DNA of 64,000 nt from Streptomyces sp. RFCAC02. GTDB lineage: Bacteria > Actinomycetota > Actinomycetes > Streptomycetales > Streptomycetaceae. The notes beneath the pieces are model-generated. The model was not told the DNA's origin and ran no database searches. It worked only from the letters and a program-made list of their open reading frames with translations. The position numbers and the translations under genes are program-made. Below are positions 18,884 to 27,318 of this stretch, piece after piece (the stretch's first letter is position 1; every line of letters begins with the position of its first letter). The stretch is taken from contig NZ_SAUH01000001.1 of NCBI RefSeq assembly GCF_004193175.1, positions 4,053,001-4,117,000 on the forward strand, in the 5' to 3' direction.

Positions 18884-18973
18884 GAAGGGCGCCCGGTCCG
18901 GCGGCGGTGGGACGGCACCGGACCGGGGGATCATGGCGGGGAGGACGATCGTCGTGCGAAGGAGCGGAAACAC

Positions 18974-19456
18974 ATGGGCAGGGAGCGGGAACACGGCTAC
19001 GACGTCACCGTCCGCTGGACGGGCGCCGCGGAGGGCGGGACGACTGCCTACCGGGCGTACAGCCGCGACACCGAGACAGTGGCCGAGGGCAAGCCGGGGC
19101 CGCTCCCCGGCAGCGCGGACCCCGCGTTCCTCGGTGACGCCGGGCGCTGGAACCCGGAGGAACTCCTCGTCGCCTCCCTCTCCCAGTGCCACATGCTCAG
19201 CTATCTGGCGTTGTGCGCGATGCGCAAGATCGTCGTCACGGCCTACGAGGACGTGGCGCACGGCACGATGGCGGAGTCGGCGGGCAGCGGCCGGTTCACC
19301 GAGGTCGTGCTGAACCCGGTCGTGACGGTCGCGGACGCCGGCATGGCGGAGACGGCGGCCGAACTGCACGACGCGGCGCACCGTTCCTGCTTCATCGCCA
19401 ACTCCGTCTCCTTCCCGGTCCGTCACCGGCCGACCATCAGGACGGCTGCGGCCTGA
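18974..19456 (+). CDS. OsmC/Ohr-family peroxiredoxin-like protein
   Basis: Protein of 160 residues. The two redox cysteines of the family lie in LLVASLSQCHMLSYLAL and AAHRSCFIANSV, and the N-terminal beta region VTVRWTGAAEGGTTAYRAYS matches OsmC proteins. These are thiol-dependent, cytosolic peroxidases that remove organic hydroperoxides. An AAGGAG site precedes the ATG at 18974. A 21-bp perfect hairpin follows the stop. Confidence 0.9.
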   Translation: MGREREHGYDVTVRWTGAAEGGTTAYRAYSRDTETVAEGKPGPLPGSADPAFLGDAGRWNPEELLVASLSQCHMLSYLALCAMRKIVVTAYEDVAHGTMAESAGSGRFTEVVLNPVVTVADAGMAETAAELHDAAHRSCFIANSVSFPVRHRPTIRTAAA

Positions 19457-19503
19457 CGCCCCGCGCCGGGCGTTCGCCGGCTCCGGGTGCAACGTTCCAC
19501 CCG

Positions 19504-19548
19504 CTGCCGTCCCACCTGCGTGGCCGTGCCACGCAGGTGGGACGGCAG
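19504..19548 (+). terminator. Strong hairpin after OsmC gene
   Basis: Perfect 21-bp inverted repeat (19504-19524 with 19528-19548) and a 3-base loop, 47 bases after the OsmC stop. It is among the strongest stems in the window and lacks a T-run. Confidence 0.75.
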
Positions 19549-19746
19549 GACCTCCGGTGTCGACCGCGTAGATGGTGTATCGATATCCGTGCCGGGGAGC
19601 GGCGCCGCGCCCGCCTCACGGGGGAGACCGGTGCGGTGAGTACAACGATGTACCTGCCCCGGGCGCCGTCGATCCTCGTGGCCGGAGACGACCGTCGAGA
19701 GGTGGACGCGTCCGGGCCGGGCGTCGGGACCCGTTGAGAGAATATG

Positions 19747-19758
19747 TAGGTCGGTCTA
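19747..19758. promoter_or_regulatory. TetR operator, autoregulatory copy
   Basis: TAGGTCGGTCTA, an imperfect 12-bp palindrome ten bases before the TetR ATG. It shares the AATATGTAG(A/G) lead and TAG..CG.TCTA core with the site at 20375-20386, so the repressor very probably controls its own gene. Confidence 0.7.
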
Positions 19759-19768
19759 CTCTTCAGCC

Positions 19769-20326
19769 ATGGGACGGAAAGGTACCGAGACGCGGGAGCG
19801 ACTGCTGGACGCGACGCAGGAGTTGGTCGAGACCGGGGGCTACTCCGGCGCCGGGCTCAACCGGGTGATCGACGTCAGCGGCGCGCCTCGGGGATCGCTC
19901 TACTTCCACTTCCCGGGCGGGAAGGAGCAGTTGGTCGGCGAGTCCGTCCGGCGGGCGGGGCGGACGATCGGCGACGCCCTGGCCGGCCTCGCCGAGACCA
20001 GTCCGTCCGATGAGGCATTCGTCGACGGGATGCTGCGGTTCCTGGGCGACCGGCTGGAGGAGTCCGGCTGGCGCAGCGGATGCCCGGTGGCCACCGTGGC
20101 CCTGGAAACGGCCGCGACCAGCGATCCGCTCCGGGAGGCATGCTCGGAGGTCTACGCGTCGTGGGAGGAGGCGCTGCGCACGCGGCTCGCCGGGCGCCCG
20201 GACGCCGACGACCTCGCGATCACGATCCTGGCCCTGGTGGAAGGGGCGCTCCTGCTCGCCCGGACCCACCGCAGCAGGAGCCCGCTCGACAGCGTCGCCC
20301 GCCGGATCGGCGCGCTCCTCGGCTGA
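19769..20326 (+). CDS. TetR/AcrR-family repressor (LmrA/YxaF-like)
   Basis: Repressor of 185 residues. The N-terminal helix-turn-helix is TRERLLDATQELVETGGYSG followed by GAPRGSLYFHFPGGKEQLVG; the C-terminal ligand domain has GWRSGCPVATVALETAA, as in LmrA/YxaF-type regulators of resistance and detoxification genes. Near-identical operator palindromes stand just before this gene and before the SDR-hydrolase fusion 72 bases downstream, so the two genes form a small regulon induced by an unknown small molecule. Confidence 0.92.
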   Translation: MGRKGTETRERLLDATQELVETGGYSGAGLNRVIDVSGAPRGSLYFHFPGGKEQLVGESVRRAGRTIGDALAGLAETSPSDEAFVDGMLRFLGDRLEESGWRSGCPVATVALETAATSDPLREACSEVYASWEEALRTRLAGRPDADDLAITILALVEGALLLARTHRSRSPLDSVARRIGALLG

Positions 20327-20374
20327 CCGCGCCCACGTGGCGCCGGGCGGGTGTCCTCACGTCCAGAAAATATG

Positions 20375-20386
20375 TAGACCGATCTA
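20375..20386. promoter_or_regulatory. TetR operator, target-gene copy
   Basis: TAGACCGATCTA, a near-perfect palindrome 12 bases before the ATG at 20399, preceded by AAATATG as at the autoregulatory site. Binding here would block transcription of the fusion gene. Confidence 0.72.
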
Positions 20387-20398
20387 AAAAGAGGTCCC

Positions 20399-22084
20399 AT
20401 GAGTGCGATCGTTTTCGGCGCGACCGGTTTCATCGGCCGCTCCCTCGTCGCCGAACTGCTCGCCAGGGGCGAGCGGGTGACGGCGGCCGTCCGGAGCGAC
20501 ACCCTCACCCCGTGGCTGGCCTCCCGGCATCTCGACACCGACGGCCTGGAGATCGTCACCGCCGACATCACACGACGGCTCCCGCGGCTCCCCGAAGCCC
20601 GCGACGTCTACAACACGGCGGCCCGCTTCGCGTTCGGCCTGAGTGCTCAGGAGGCGCGGGCCGCCAACGTCACCGGCGCGCTCAACGTGCTCGAATGGGC
20701 CGCCACGCTGCCCGGACTGCGACGTCTCGTGCACATCAGCGGCTACCGGGTGAGCGCCGTCGGCGGCTCGCCCGACCACCGCCGGCTGGGGGCCTACGAG
20801 GCGTCGAAAGCGGAGGGCGACCTCGCCGTGCGCGCCCGTGCCCGCGAGCTGCGGGTCCCGCTGACCATCGTCAACCCGAGCACCGTCATCGGACCGGGCC
20901 AGTACCTCGGCCTTGCGTCCCTCGTCGACGACCTGTGGACGGGGCGGCTGCCCGCGCTTCCCGGCGGCAGCGACACGTTCGTGCCCGTCGTCACGATCGA
21001 CCACCTCGTGCGGTTCCTGGCGGAGGTCCCCGCGGCGCCGGAGGGCGAGCACCACTGGGTCCTCGACGACGCCACTCCGCTCCTGCCCGAACTGATCCGT
21101 ACGGTCGCCGACCACGCCGGCGTACGGGCGCCCCGGCGGACCGTCCCGGTCGGCCTGCTGCGTCGCCTGCCGCGCAGACTGACCGGTGCCGATCCCGAGA
21201 CGCTGTCGTTCCTGTCGGCCGACCGCTACCCCACGGCTTCCGCCCGCGCCCTGGCCGAGAGCGCCGGTCTGAGGATGCCCCCGGCGGCGGAGGCCCTGCG
21301 CGCGTGGACCGACGATCTCGTGGCCGCGCGCTTCGGTACTGCGTCGCCCTGGCTCAGCCCGTACGGCTTCCACGCCGTCGCGGGCAGCCGCACCTGGGTG
21401 GCCGGGGAGCGGCGCGATCCCGCTCACGTCCTGTTGCACGGACTGCCCATGAACGCCGACCTCTGGGCGCCACTCGCCGAGCACCTACCGGGCGACGTCC
21501 TGGTCGCCGACCTGCCCGGCCTCGGGCGCTCGGCCCCCACCGACCAGCCGACGGACAGGTGGCTGGCCGATCTCCTGCGACCGGTACGGAGCCGTCCCGT
21601 GCTGGTCGCGCACTCGCTGGCCTGCGGACCCGCGCTGCGTTTCGCCACGGGGCACCCGGACCGTGTCAGCGGGCTCGTCCTCATCGCCCCGTCGTTCCTG
21701 CAGGCCCCCGGCCCGCGCCTGGCCCGTTCCCGTGCCGCCGTGCCGGTGCTGCGCCGGATGACCTCCGCCGGGCTGGCACGGAGACTCGGCGTCCCGGACG
21801 GGCCGGAGGTACGGAGCGCCGTGCTGGACCTGCGCCGTCGCGGGGTGTCGCGCCGTGTGGTCGCGGCCCTGCGGGCGGCCGTCGCCGATCGCGAGCGGCT
21901 CCGTGCGCTGCTCGGCCCGGTGGGCGTCCCGGTCCGGATCGTCACGGGCTCGGCCGATCCGCTGGCTGTCCCCGTGGACCGGCCGGTGGCCGAGATCGAC
22001 GGCGCCGGGCACTACCCGCAGCTCACCCACCCCTCCGAAGTCGCCCGCCACGTCACCGCCCTTCCCGCCCGGATCGGACGGTGA
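20399..22084 (+). CDS. Fusion protein: NAD(P)-dependent SDR (extended/NmrA type) plus alpha/beta hydrolase
   Basis: One continuous 561-residue frame with two enzymes. Residues 1 to about 310 form an extended short-chain dehydrogenase: dinucleotide motif GATGFIG (8-14), HISGYR, catalytic GAYEASKAEGD (YxxxK) and VNPSTVIGPGQY. Residues about 320-561 form an alpha/beta hydrolase: HVLLHGLPMNADLW (oxyanion), nucleophile elbow VAHSLACGPAL, acid region SADPLAVPV and catalytic His in GAGHYPQLTHP. The second domain lacks its own start or ribosome-binding site. Fusing an oxidoreductase or epimerase to a hydrolase suggests consecutive steps on one lactone, ester or hydroxy-acid substrate. It is controlled by the adjacent TetR repressor through the site at 20375. 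Confidence 0.88.
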   Translation: MSAIVFGATGFIGRSLVAELLARGERVTAAVRSDTLTPWLASRHLDTDGLEIVTADITRRLPRLPEARDVYNTAARFAFGLSAQEARAANVTGALNVLEWAATLPGLRRLVHISGYRVSAVGGSPDHRRLGAYEASKAEGDLAVRARARELRVPLTIVNPSTVIGPGQYLGLASLVDDLWTGRLPALPGGSDTFVPVVTIDHLVRFLAEVPAAPEGEHHWVLDDATPLLPELIRTVADHAGVRAPRRTVPVGLLRRLPRRLTGADPETLSFLSADRYPTASARALAESAGLRMPPAAEALRAWTDDLVAARFGTASPWLSPYGFHAVAGSRTWVAGERRDPAHVLLHGLPMNADLWAPLAEHLPGDVLVADLPGLGRSAPTDQPTDRWLADLLRPVRSRPVLVAHSLACGPALRFATGHPDRVSGLVLIAPSFLQAPGPRLARSRAAVPVLRRMTSAGLARRLGVPDGPEVRSAVLDLRRRGVSRRVVAALRAAVADRERLRALLGPVGVPVRIVTGSADPLAVPVDRPVAEIDGAGHYPQLTHPSEVARHVTALPARIGR

Positions 22085-22154
22085 CCCCGGGGGCGCCCGG
22101 CGGAGGGGCCGCAGGGCGTCGCGCCGGAGCTCGGCCCGCTGCGCGGTGCCATCG

Positions 22155-22292
22155 AAATCGTTGTACCGCCGGTGAGCCGAGGGCGCGGAGCACCGTGACT
22201 CCCCGGTGACGGCGGGCCGACGCCCGTCCAGGTGCCATCGCCGCGCCGAGCCCGCCGACAACGTTGCACCCGTCCGCCGACAACGTTGTACC
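22155..22292. repeat. Palindrome cluster A (ACAACGTTGYACC)
   Basis: Three copies: ATCGTTGTACC in 22158-22168, ACAACGTTGCACC at 22258-22270 and ACAACGTTGTACC at 22280-22292. The last two are preceded by the same GCCG and start exactly 22 bases apart, two helical turns. The core ACAACGTTGT is palindromic, with the full ideal site GGTACAACGTTGTACC. The spacing suggests side-by-side protein binding. Confidence 0.65.
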
Positions 22293-22647
22293 TGCGCGGT
22301 CTGCCTCGGCGGTGTCACCCGTGGTGGACGGTGTCCGTCCCGCCGCGCGCGGGGGAGGCTGTGCACCCGGGCCGGCGCCGCGCGCCACCTGCGTGACGTG
22401 GCCGTCGGCGGAGTGGACCACGCAGGGACGCCGGTCCCGGCGGTGGTGACCTGGTGCTGAGCCGCGGATCGGCCCTGTGCGGCCGGCGGCGTACTTCCAG
22501 GACGGGCAGGGACCCGGTGGCGGGGCGCGGGGCCGGCACCCGCGTACGTGCCGCGCTCGCGTCGGGGACGGTGCGGATGCCAGGGGAGCGGGCCCTGTAC
22601 CGGGTGACTCGGCCCGCGGCTCCCGCGATCCTGTGCCGGGCAGCCGG

Positions 22648-22745
22648 GCCGACAACGTTGCACCTCCCCGTCGTAGAACGTTCCACCACCGTTACCGCCT
22701 GCGACCGTCCCCCGGGGCATCCAGCACAATCTGTAACGTTTTACC
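22648..22745. repeat. Palindrome cluster B (NNAACGTTNYACC)
   Basis: Three copies in under 100 bases: ACAACGTTGCACC (22652-22664, again after GCCG), AGAACGTTCCACC (22675-22687) and GTAACGTTTTACC (22733-22745). The first two start 23 bases apart. All share the AACGTT centre and the right-hand ACC. The cluster ends about 160 bases before the mfd start. Confidence 0.65.
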
Positions 22746-22907
22746 GCCGCCCCGCGTGATCCCGCCGCCGGTTCCCCGGGGTCTTCCCGCGGCGCGGCCG
22801 TCCCCGTGGCGGCGTACCCTGGGAACCCCCCGGTCGGTAGCCCTGCCGGGCTTTCGTGTTGTCCCCGACTCCTCGTCGTCGCCCTCCGGAAACGGAAAAA
22901 CGCCCTC

Positions 22908-25900
22908 ATGTCTCTCGCCGGCCTGCTCGCCGCCGCCCTGAAGGACCCGACCCTCGCCGAGGCCGTCGCAGCCGCGGACGAGGGGACGCGCCGCCATGTC
23001 GATCTGGTCGGCCCGCCCGCCGCGCGCCCCTTCGCCGTCGCCGGGCTCGCCCACGGCACCGGCCGCACCGTGCTGGCCGTCACCGCGACCGGGCGCGAGG
23101 CGGAGGACCTGGCGGCGGCCCTGCGCTCCCTGCTCCCCGCCGACAGCGTCGTCGAGTTCCCGTCCTGGGAGACCCTCCCGCACGAGCGCCTGTCCCCCCG
23201 CGCCGACACCGTGGGCCGCCGCCTCGCCGTGCTGCGCCGCCTCGCCCACCCACGGGCCGACGACCCCGGCGCCGGGCCCGTCTCGGTCGTCGTGGCCCCG
23301 ATCCGCTCCGTCCTCCAGCCGCAGGTCAAGGGCCTGGGAGACCTCGTGCCCGTCGAACTGCGCACCGGGCAGACCGCCGACCTCCGCGAGGTCACCGAGG
23401 CCCTCGCGGCCGCCGCCTACACCCGGGTGGAGCTGGTCGAGAAGCGCGGGGAGTTCGCCGTGCGCGGCGGCATCCTCGACGTGTTCCCGCCCACCGAGGA
23501 GCACCCCCTGCGCGTCGAGTTCTGGGGCGACGACGTCGAGGAGATCCGCTACTTCAAGGTCGCCGACCAGCGCTCCCTCGAAGTCGCCGACACCGGCCTG
23601 TGGGCGCCCCCCTGCCGCGAACTGCTCCTCACCGACGACGTGCGCCGCCGCGCCGCCGACCTGGCCGCGCAGCACCCGAGCCTCGCCGACATCCTCGGCC
23701 GCGTCGCCGAGGGCATCGCCGTCGAGGGCATGGAGTCCCTCGCCCCCGTCCTCGTGGACGACATGGAGCTGCTGCTCGACGTCCTCCCGGCCCGCGCCAT
23801 GACCGTCGTCCTGGACCCCGAGCGGGTCCGCACCCGTGCCGCCGACCTCGTCGCGACCAGCCAGGAGTTCCTCCAGGCGTCCTGGGCCGCCGCCGCGATG
23901 AGCGAGGACGGCGCGGCGCCCATCGACGTGGGCGCCGCATCGCTGCGCGGCCTCGCGGACGTACGGGAGCACGCCGCCGCCCTCGGCATGCCGTGGTGGT
24001 CCGTGTCCCCGTTCTCCCAGTCCGTGGCCGCCGGCCCGGACGACGAGACCGTGTACAACGATGCACCCGCCCACGTCCCGGCCGACGACGACGCGGACGA
24101 CAGCATCCGCCTCGGCCTGCGCGCCGCGGAGAGCTACCGCGGCGACACCGCCCGCGCCCTCGCCGACACGAAGGGCTGGCTCGCGGACGGCTGGCGCGTC
24201 GTCTACCTCACCGAGGGCCAGGGTCCCGCCAGCCGCACCGTGGACATCCTCGGCGGCGAGAACATCGCCGCCCGCCTGGACCCGGAGCTGCCCGCCGACT
24301 TCCCCCCGTCCGTCGTCCACGTCTCCTGCGGCGCCGTGGAAAACGGTTTCCTGTCCCCGGCCCTCCGCCTCGCCGTCATCACCGAGACCGACCTCACCGG
24401 CCAGAAGGCCGCCGGCCGCGAGGGCGCCCGCATGCCGGCGCGCCGCCGCAAGACCCTCGACCCGCTCACCCTCGAAGCGGGCGACTACATCGTCCACGAG
24501 CAGCACGGCGTCGGCCGGTACATCGAGATGGTCCAGCGCACCGTCCAGGGCGCGACCCGCGAGTACCTGGTCGTCGAGTACGCCCCGGCGAAGCGCGGCC
24601 AGCCCGGCGACCGCCTGTTCGTGCCGACCGACCAGCTCGACCAGGTGACGAAGTACGTCGGCGGCGAGGCACCCTCCCTCCACCGTCTCGGCGGCGCCGA
24701 CTGGACGAAGACCAAGGCCCGCGCCCGCAAGGCCGTCAAGGAGATCGCCGCCGACCTGATCAAGCTGTACTCCGCCCGCATGGCCGCGCCGGGACACGCC
24801 TTCGGCTCCGACACCCCGTGGCAGCGCGAGCTGGAGGACGCGTTCCCCTGGGCCGAGACCCCCGACCAGCTCACGACCATCGCCGAGGTCAAGGGCGACA
24901 TGGAACGCTCCGTCCCCATGGACCGGCTGATCTGCGGCGACGTCGGCTACGGCAAGACGGAGATCGCCGTGCGCGCGGCCTTCAAGGCGGTGCAGGACGG
25001 CAAGCAGGTCGCCGTCCTCGTCCCGACGACGCTCCTCGTGCAGCAGCACTTCGGCACGTTCTCCGAGCGGTACGCCCAGTTCCCGGTGAACGTGCGGCCC
25101 CTGTCCCGCTTCCAGTCCGAGTCCGACGCCCGCGCCACGCTGGAGGGGCTGCGCGACGGGTCCGTCGACATCGTCATCGGCACCCACCGGCTGTTCTCCT
25201 CGGAGGTGAAGTTCAAGGACCTCGGCCTCGTCATCGTCGACGAGGAGCAGCGCTTCGGCGTCGAGCACAAGGAGCAGCTCAAGAAGCTCCGCGCCAACGT
25301 GGACGTCCTCACGATGTCCGCCACGCCCATCCCGCGCACGCTGGAGATGGCCGTCACCGGCATCCGTGAGATGTCCACGATCACGACCCCGCCGGAGGAG
25401 CGCCACCCCGTCCTGACGTTCGTCGGCCCGTACGAGGAACGCCAGATCGGCGCCGCCATCCGCCGTGAACTGCTGCGCGAGGGCCAGGTCTTCTACATCC
25501 ACAACCGTGTCGAGTCCATCGACCGGGTCGCCGCGCGGCTGCGCCAGATCGTGCCCGAGGCGCGGATCGCGACCGCGCACGGGCAGATGAGCGAGTCGGC
25601 GCTGGAGCGCGTCGTGGTCGACTTCTGGGAGAAGAAGTCGGACGTGCTGGTGTCCACGACGATCGTCGAGTCCGGCATCGACATCTCGAACGCCAACACC
25701 CTCATCGTGGAGCGCGGCGACATGTTCGGGCTGTCGCAGCTCCACCAGTTGCGCGGCCGCGTCGGCCGGGGCCGGGAGCGCGGGTACGCGTACTTCCTCT
25801 ACCCGCCGGAGAAGCCGCTCACCGAGACGGCGCACGAGCGGCTCGCCACCATCGCCCAGCACACCGAGATGGGCGCGGGCATGTACGTGGCGATGAAGGA

Positions 25901-26519
25901 CCTGGAGATCCGCGGCGCGGGCAACCTCCTGGGCGGTGAGCAGTCCGGCCATATCGCGGGCGTCGGTTTCGACCTGTACGTCCGGATGGTCGGCGAGGCC
26001 GTCGCCGACTACCGCGCCGCCCTGGAGTCCGGCGAAGGCGGTGGTGAACCGGACGAGTCACTTCTCGAGGTGAAGATCGAACTCCCGGTGGACGCCCATG
26101 TCCCGCACGACTACGCCCCGGGCGAGCGGCTGCGCCTCCAGGCGTACCGGTCCATCGCCGCCGCCGACACGGAGGACGACATCCGCGCCGTCCGTGAGGA
26201 ACTGACCGACCGCTACGGCCCGTTGCCCGAGGCCACGGAGAACCTGCTGCTCGTCGCCGGGCTCCGCATGCTGGCCCGTTCCTGCGGCGTCACCGACATC
26301 ACGCTCCAGGGCAGCCGCATCCGCTTCTCCCCGGTGGACCTGCGCGAGTCCCAGGAACTGCGGCTGAACCGGGTCTACCCCGGGTCGGTCGTGAAGCGCG
26401 CGACGAACCAGGTCCTGGTCCCGCGGCCGACCACGGCACGCATCGGCGGCAAGCCGCTCACCGGCCGCGAACTCCTCGCCTGGACGGGCGAGTTCCTCAC
26501 GACCATCCCCGGGAGCTGA
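22908..26519 (+). CDS. mfd: Transcription-repair coupling factor
   Basis: SF2 DNA translocase of 1203 residues that pushes stalled RNA polymerase off lesions and recruits UvrA. The N-terminal UvrB-homology module (GLAHGTGRTVLAVTATGREA, PSWETLPHERLSPRADT) is followed by the RNA-polymerase-interaction domain (GDYIVHEQHGVGRY, about 524), Walker A GDVGYGKTEIA (about 676), the DEEQ box (about 777), SATPIPRTLEM (about 803), the TRG region MYVAMKDLEIRGAGNLLGGE (about 990) and the C-terminal autoinhibitory domain (APGERLRLQAYRSIAAAD). Length and order are those of a complete Mfd. ATG at 22908 gives the usual MSLAGLL start; a longer in-frame reading upstream is not family-like. An ACAACGATGCACC motif lies inside the gene at 24055. 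Confidence 0.97.
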   Translation: MSLAGLLAAALKDPTLAEAVAAADEGTRRHVDLVGPPAARPFAVAGLAHGTGRTVLAVTATGREAEDLAAALRSLLPADSVVEFPSWETLPHERLSPRADTVGRRLAVLRRLAHPRADDPGAGPVSVVVAPIRSVLQPQVKGLGDLVPVELRTGQTADLREVTEALAAAAYTRVELVEKRGEFAVRGGILDVFPPTEEHPLRVEFWGDDVEEIRYFKVADQRSLEVADTGLWAPPCRELLLTDDVRRRAADLAAQHPSLADILGRVAEGIAVEGMESLAPVLVDDMELLLDVLPARAMTVVLDPERVRTRAADLVATSQEFLQASWAAAAMSEDGAAPIDVGAASLRGLADVREHAAALGMPWWSVSPFSQSVAAGPDDETVYNDAPAHVPADDDADDSIRLGLRAAESYRGDTARALADTKGWLADGWRVVYLTEGQGPASRTVDILGGENIAARLDPELPADFPPSVVHVSCGAVENGFLSPALRLAVITETDLTGQKAAGREGARMPARRRKTLDPLTLEAGDYIVHEQHGVGRYIEMVQRTVQGATREYLVVEYAPAKRGQPGDRLFVPTDQLDQVTKYVGGEAPSLHRLGGADWTKTKARARKAVKEIAADLIKLYSARMAAPGHAFGSDTPWQRELEDAFPWAETPDQLTTIAEVKGDMERSVPMDRLICGDVGYGKTEIAVRAAFKAVQDGKQVAVLVPTTLLVQQHFGTFSERYAQFPVNVRPLSRFQSESDARATLEGLRDGSVDIVIGTHRLFSSEVKFKDLGLVIVDEEQRFGVEHKEQLKKLRANVDVLTMSATPIPRTLEMAVTGIREMSTITTPPEERHPVLTFVGPYEERQIGAAIRRELLREGQVFYIHNRVESIDRVAARLRQIVPEARIATAHGQMSESALERVVVDFWEKKSDVLVSTTIVESGIDISNANTLIVERGDMFGLSQLHQLRGRVGRGRERGYAYFLYPPEKPLTETAHERLATIAQHTEMGAGMYVAMKDLEIRGAGNLLGGEQSGHIAGVGFDLYVRMVGEAVADYRAALESGEGGGEPDESLLEVKIELPVDAHVPHDYAPGERLRLQAYRSIAAADTEDDIRAVREELTDRYGPLPEATENLLLVAGLRMLARSCGVTDITLQGSRIRFSPVDLRESQELRLNRVYPGSVVKRATNQVLVPRPTTARIGGKPLTGRELLAWTGEFLTTIPGS

Positions 26520-26615
26520 GGGCCGTCCGGCCTGCGGAACGGGCCTGCTGCGCCATGGCCGTCCCCGGTAGTGTCGGCGGCGTCCGCGCGCACCGCCGGC
26601 CAGGAGGAGGACGAC

Positions 26616-27302
26616 ATGGACGCGGAGGCCCGTTCCGCCGGCGGAGGCAGTACGCGGGAGTGGCTGCGCGGCATCGAGGTCTTCACCGGGCCGCTCGCGG
26701 AGTTCGACCCCGACGGCGCCCCCGGTGAGCCCGTCGCGCTGTTCCTCGCGTGGCTGCGGGAGGCCGTGGGAGCCGGGGCGCCCGCGCCGCACGCCGCGAC
26801 GCTGTCCACGGTCGGGGAGGACGGCATGCCGGACGCCAGGGTCCTCATCGTGAAGAACGTGGACGCCGGCGGCTGGCAGTTCGCGTCGCACGCCGACAGT
26901 CCGAAGGGCCGTCAGGTGGCGGGCCGCCCGGCCGCGGCCCTCACCTTCTTCTGGCCGCTCCTCGGCCGTCAGGTACGGGTGCGGGGCACGGTGTCGGCGG
27001 AGTCCGCGGCGGCGAGTGCCGCCGACCTGCTGGCGCGCTCGCCGTCCGCCCGCGCCGAGGCGCTGATCGGCCGCCAGAGCGACCGCCTGGCGAGCCGGGC
27101 GGAACACGACCGCGCGATCGGCCAGGCCCTCGCCAGGATCGAGTCCGACCCGGCCCTCGTCGCCCCCGCCTGGACGCTCTACACGCTCACACCGCTCGCG
27201 GTCGAGTTCTGGCAGGCGGACGACGGCCGCTCCCACACGCGGCTCCGTTACGAGCGCTCCGGCCCCGCCGCCGCGTGGGAGCGCCACCTGCTGTGGCCGT
27301 AG
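26616..27302 (+). CDS. Pyridoxamine 5'-phosphate oxidase-like flavoprotein
   Basis: Protein of 228 residues with the PNPOx split-barrel: AATLSTVGEDGMPDARVLIV, WQFASHADSPKGRQVAGRPA (FMN contacts), LTFFWPLLGRQVRVRGTV and LTPLAVEFWQADDGRSHTRL at the C terminus, the last resembling the substrate-binding end of true PdxH. It probably oxidises pyridoxamine/pyridoxine phosphate with FMN, but many actinobacterial paralogs have other substrates. AGGAGGA lies just before the ATG at 26616. It is 96 bases downstream of mfd on the same strand. Confidence 0.85.
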   Translation: MDAEARSAGGGSTREWLRGIEVFTGPLAEFDPDGAPGEPVALFLAWLREAVGAGAPAPHAATLSTVGEDGMPDARVLIVKNVDAGGWQFASHADSPKGRQVAGRPAAALTFFWPLLGRQVRVRGTVSAESAAASAADLLARSPSARAEALIGRQSDRLASRAEHDRAIGQALARIESDPALVAPAWTLYTLTPLAVEFWQADDGRSHTRLRYERSGPAAAWERHLLWP

Positions 27303-27318
27303 CCCCGGCGCGCCGCCG

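Larger units (their letters stand above)
22085..22907. other. Long non-coding region upstream of mfd with palindrome clusters
   Basis: This 823-base stretch has no frame with family-like protein sequence; all open frames are arginine/proline-rich. It carries two clusters of a CG-centred 13-mer, described separately. The rest is G/C-rich and unremarkable. The mfd promoter should lie near the right end, but no clear -10/-35 pair is visible. Confidence 0.6.

Noticed and set aside
22692..25952. Very long open frame on the minus strand opposite mfd
   Set aside because: It is the antisense shadow of mfd created by G/C-rich codons; composition is Gly/Ala/Asp/Val-rich with no family motif, while the plus strand encodes a complete Mfd.
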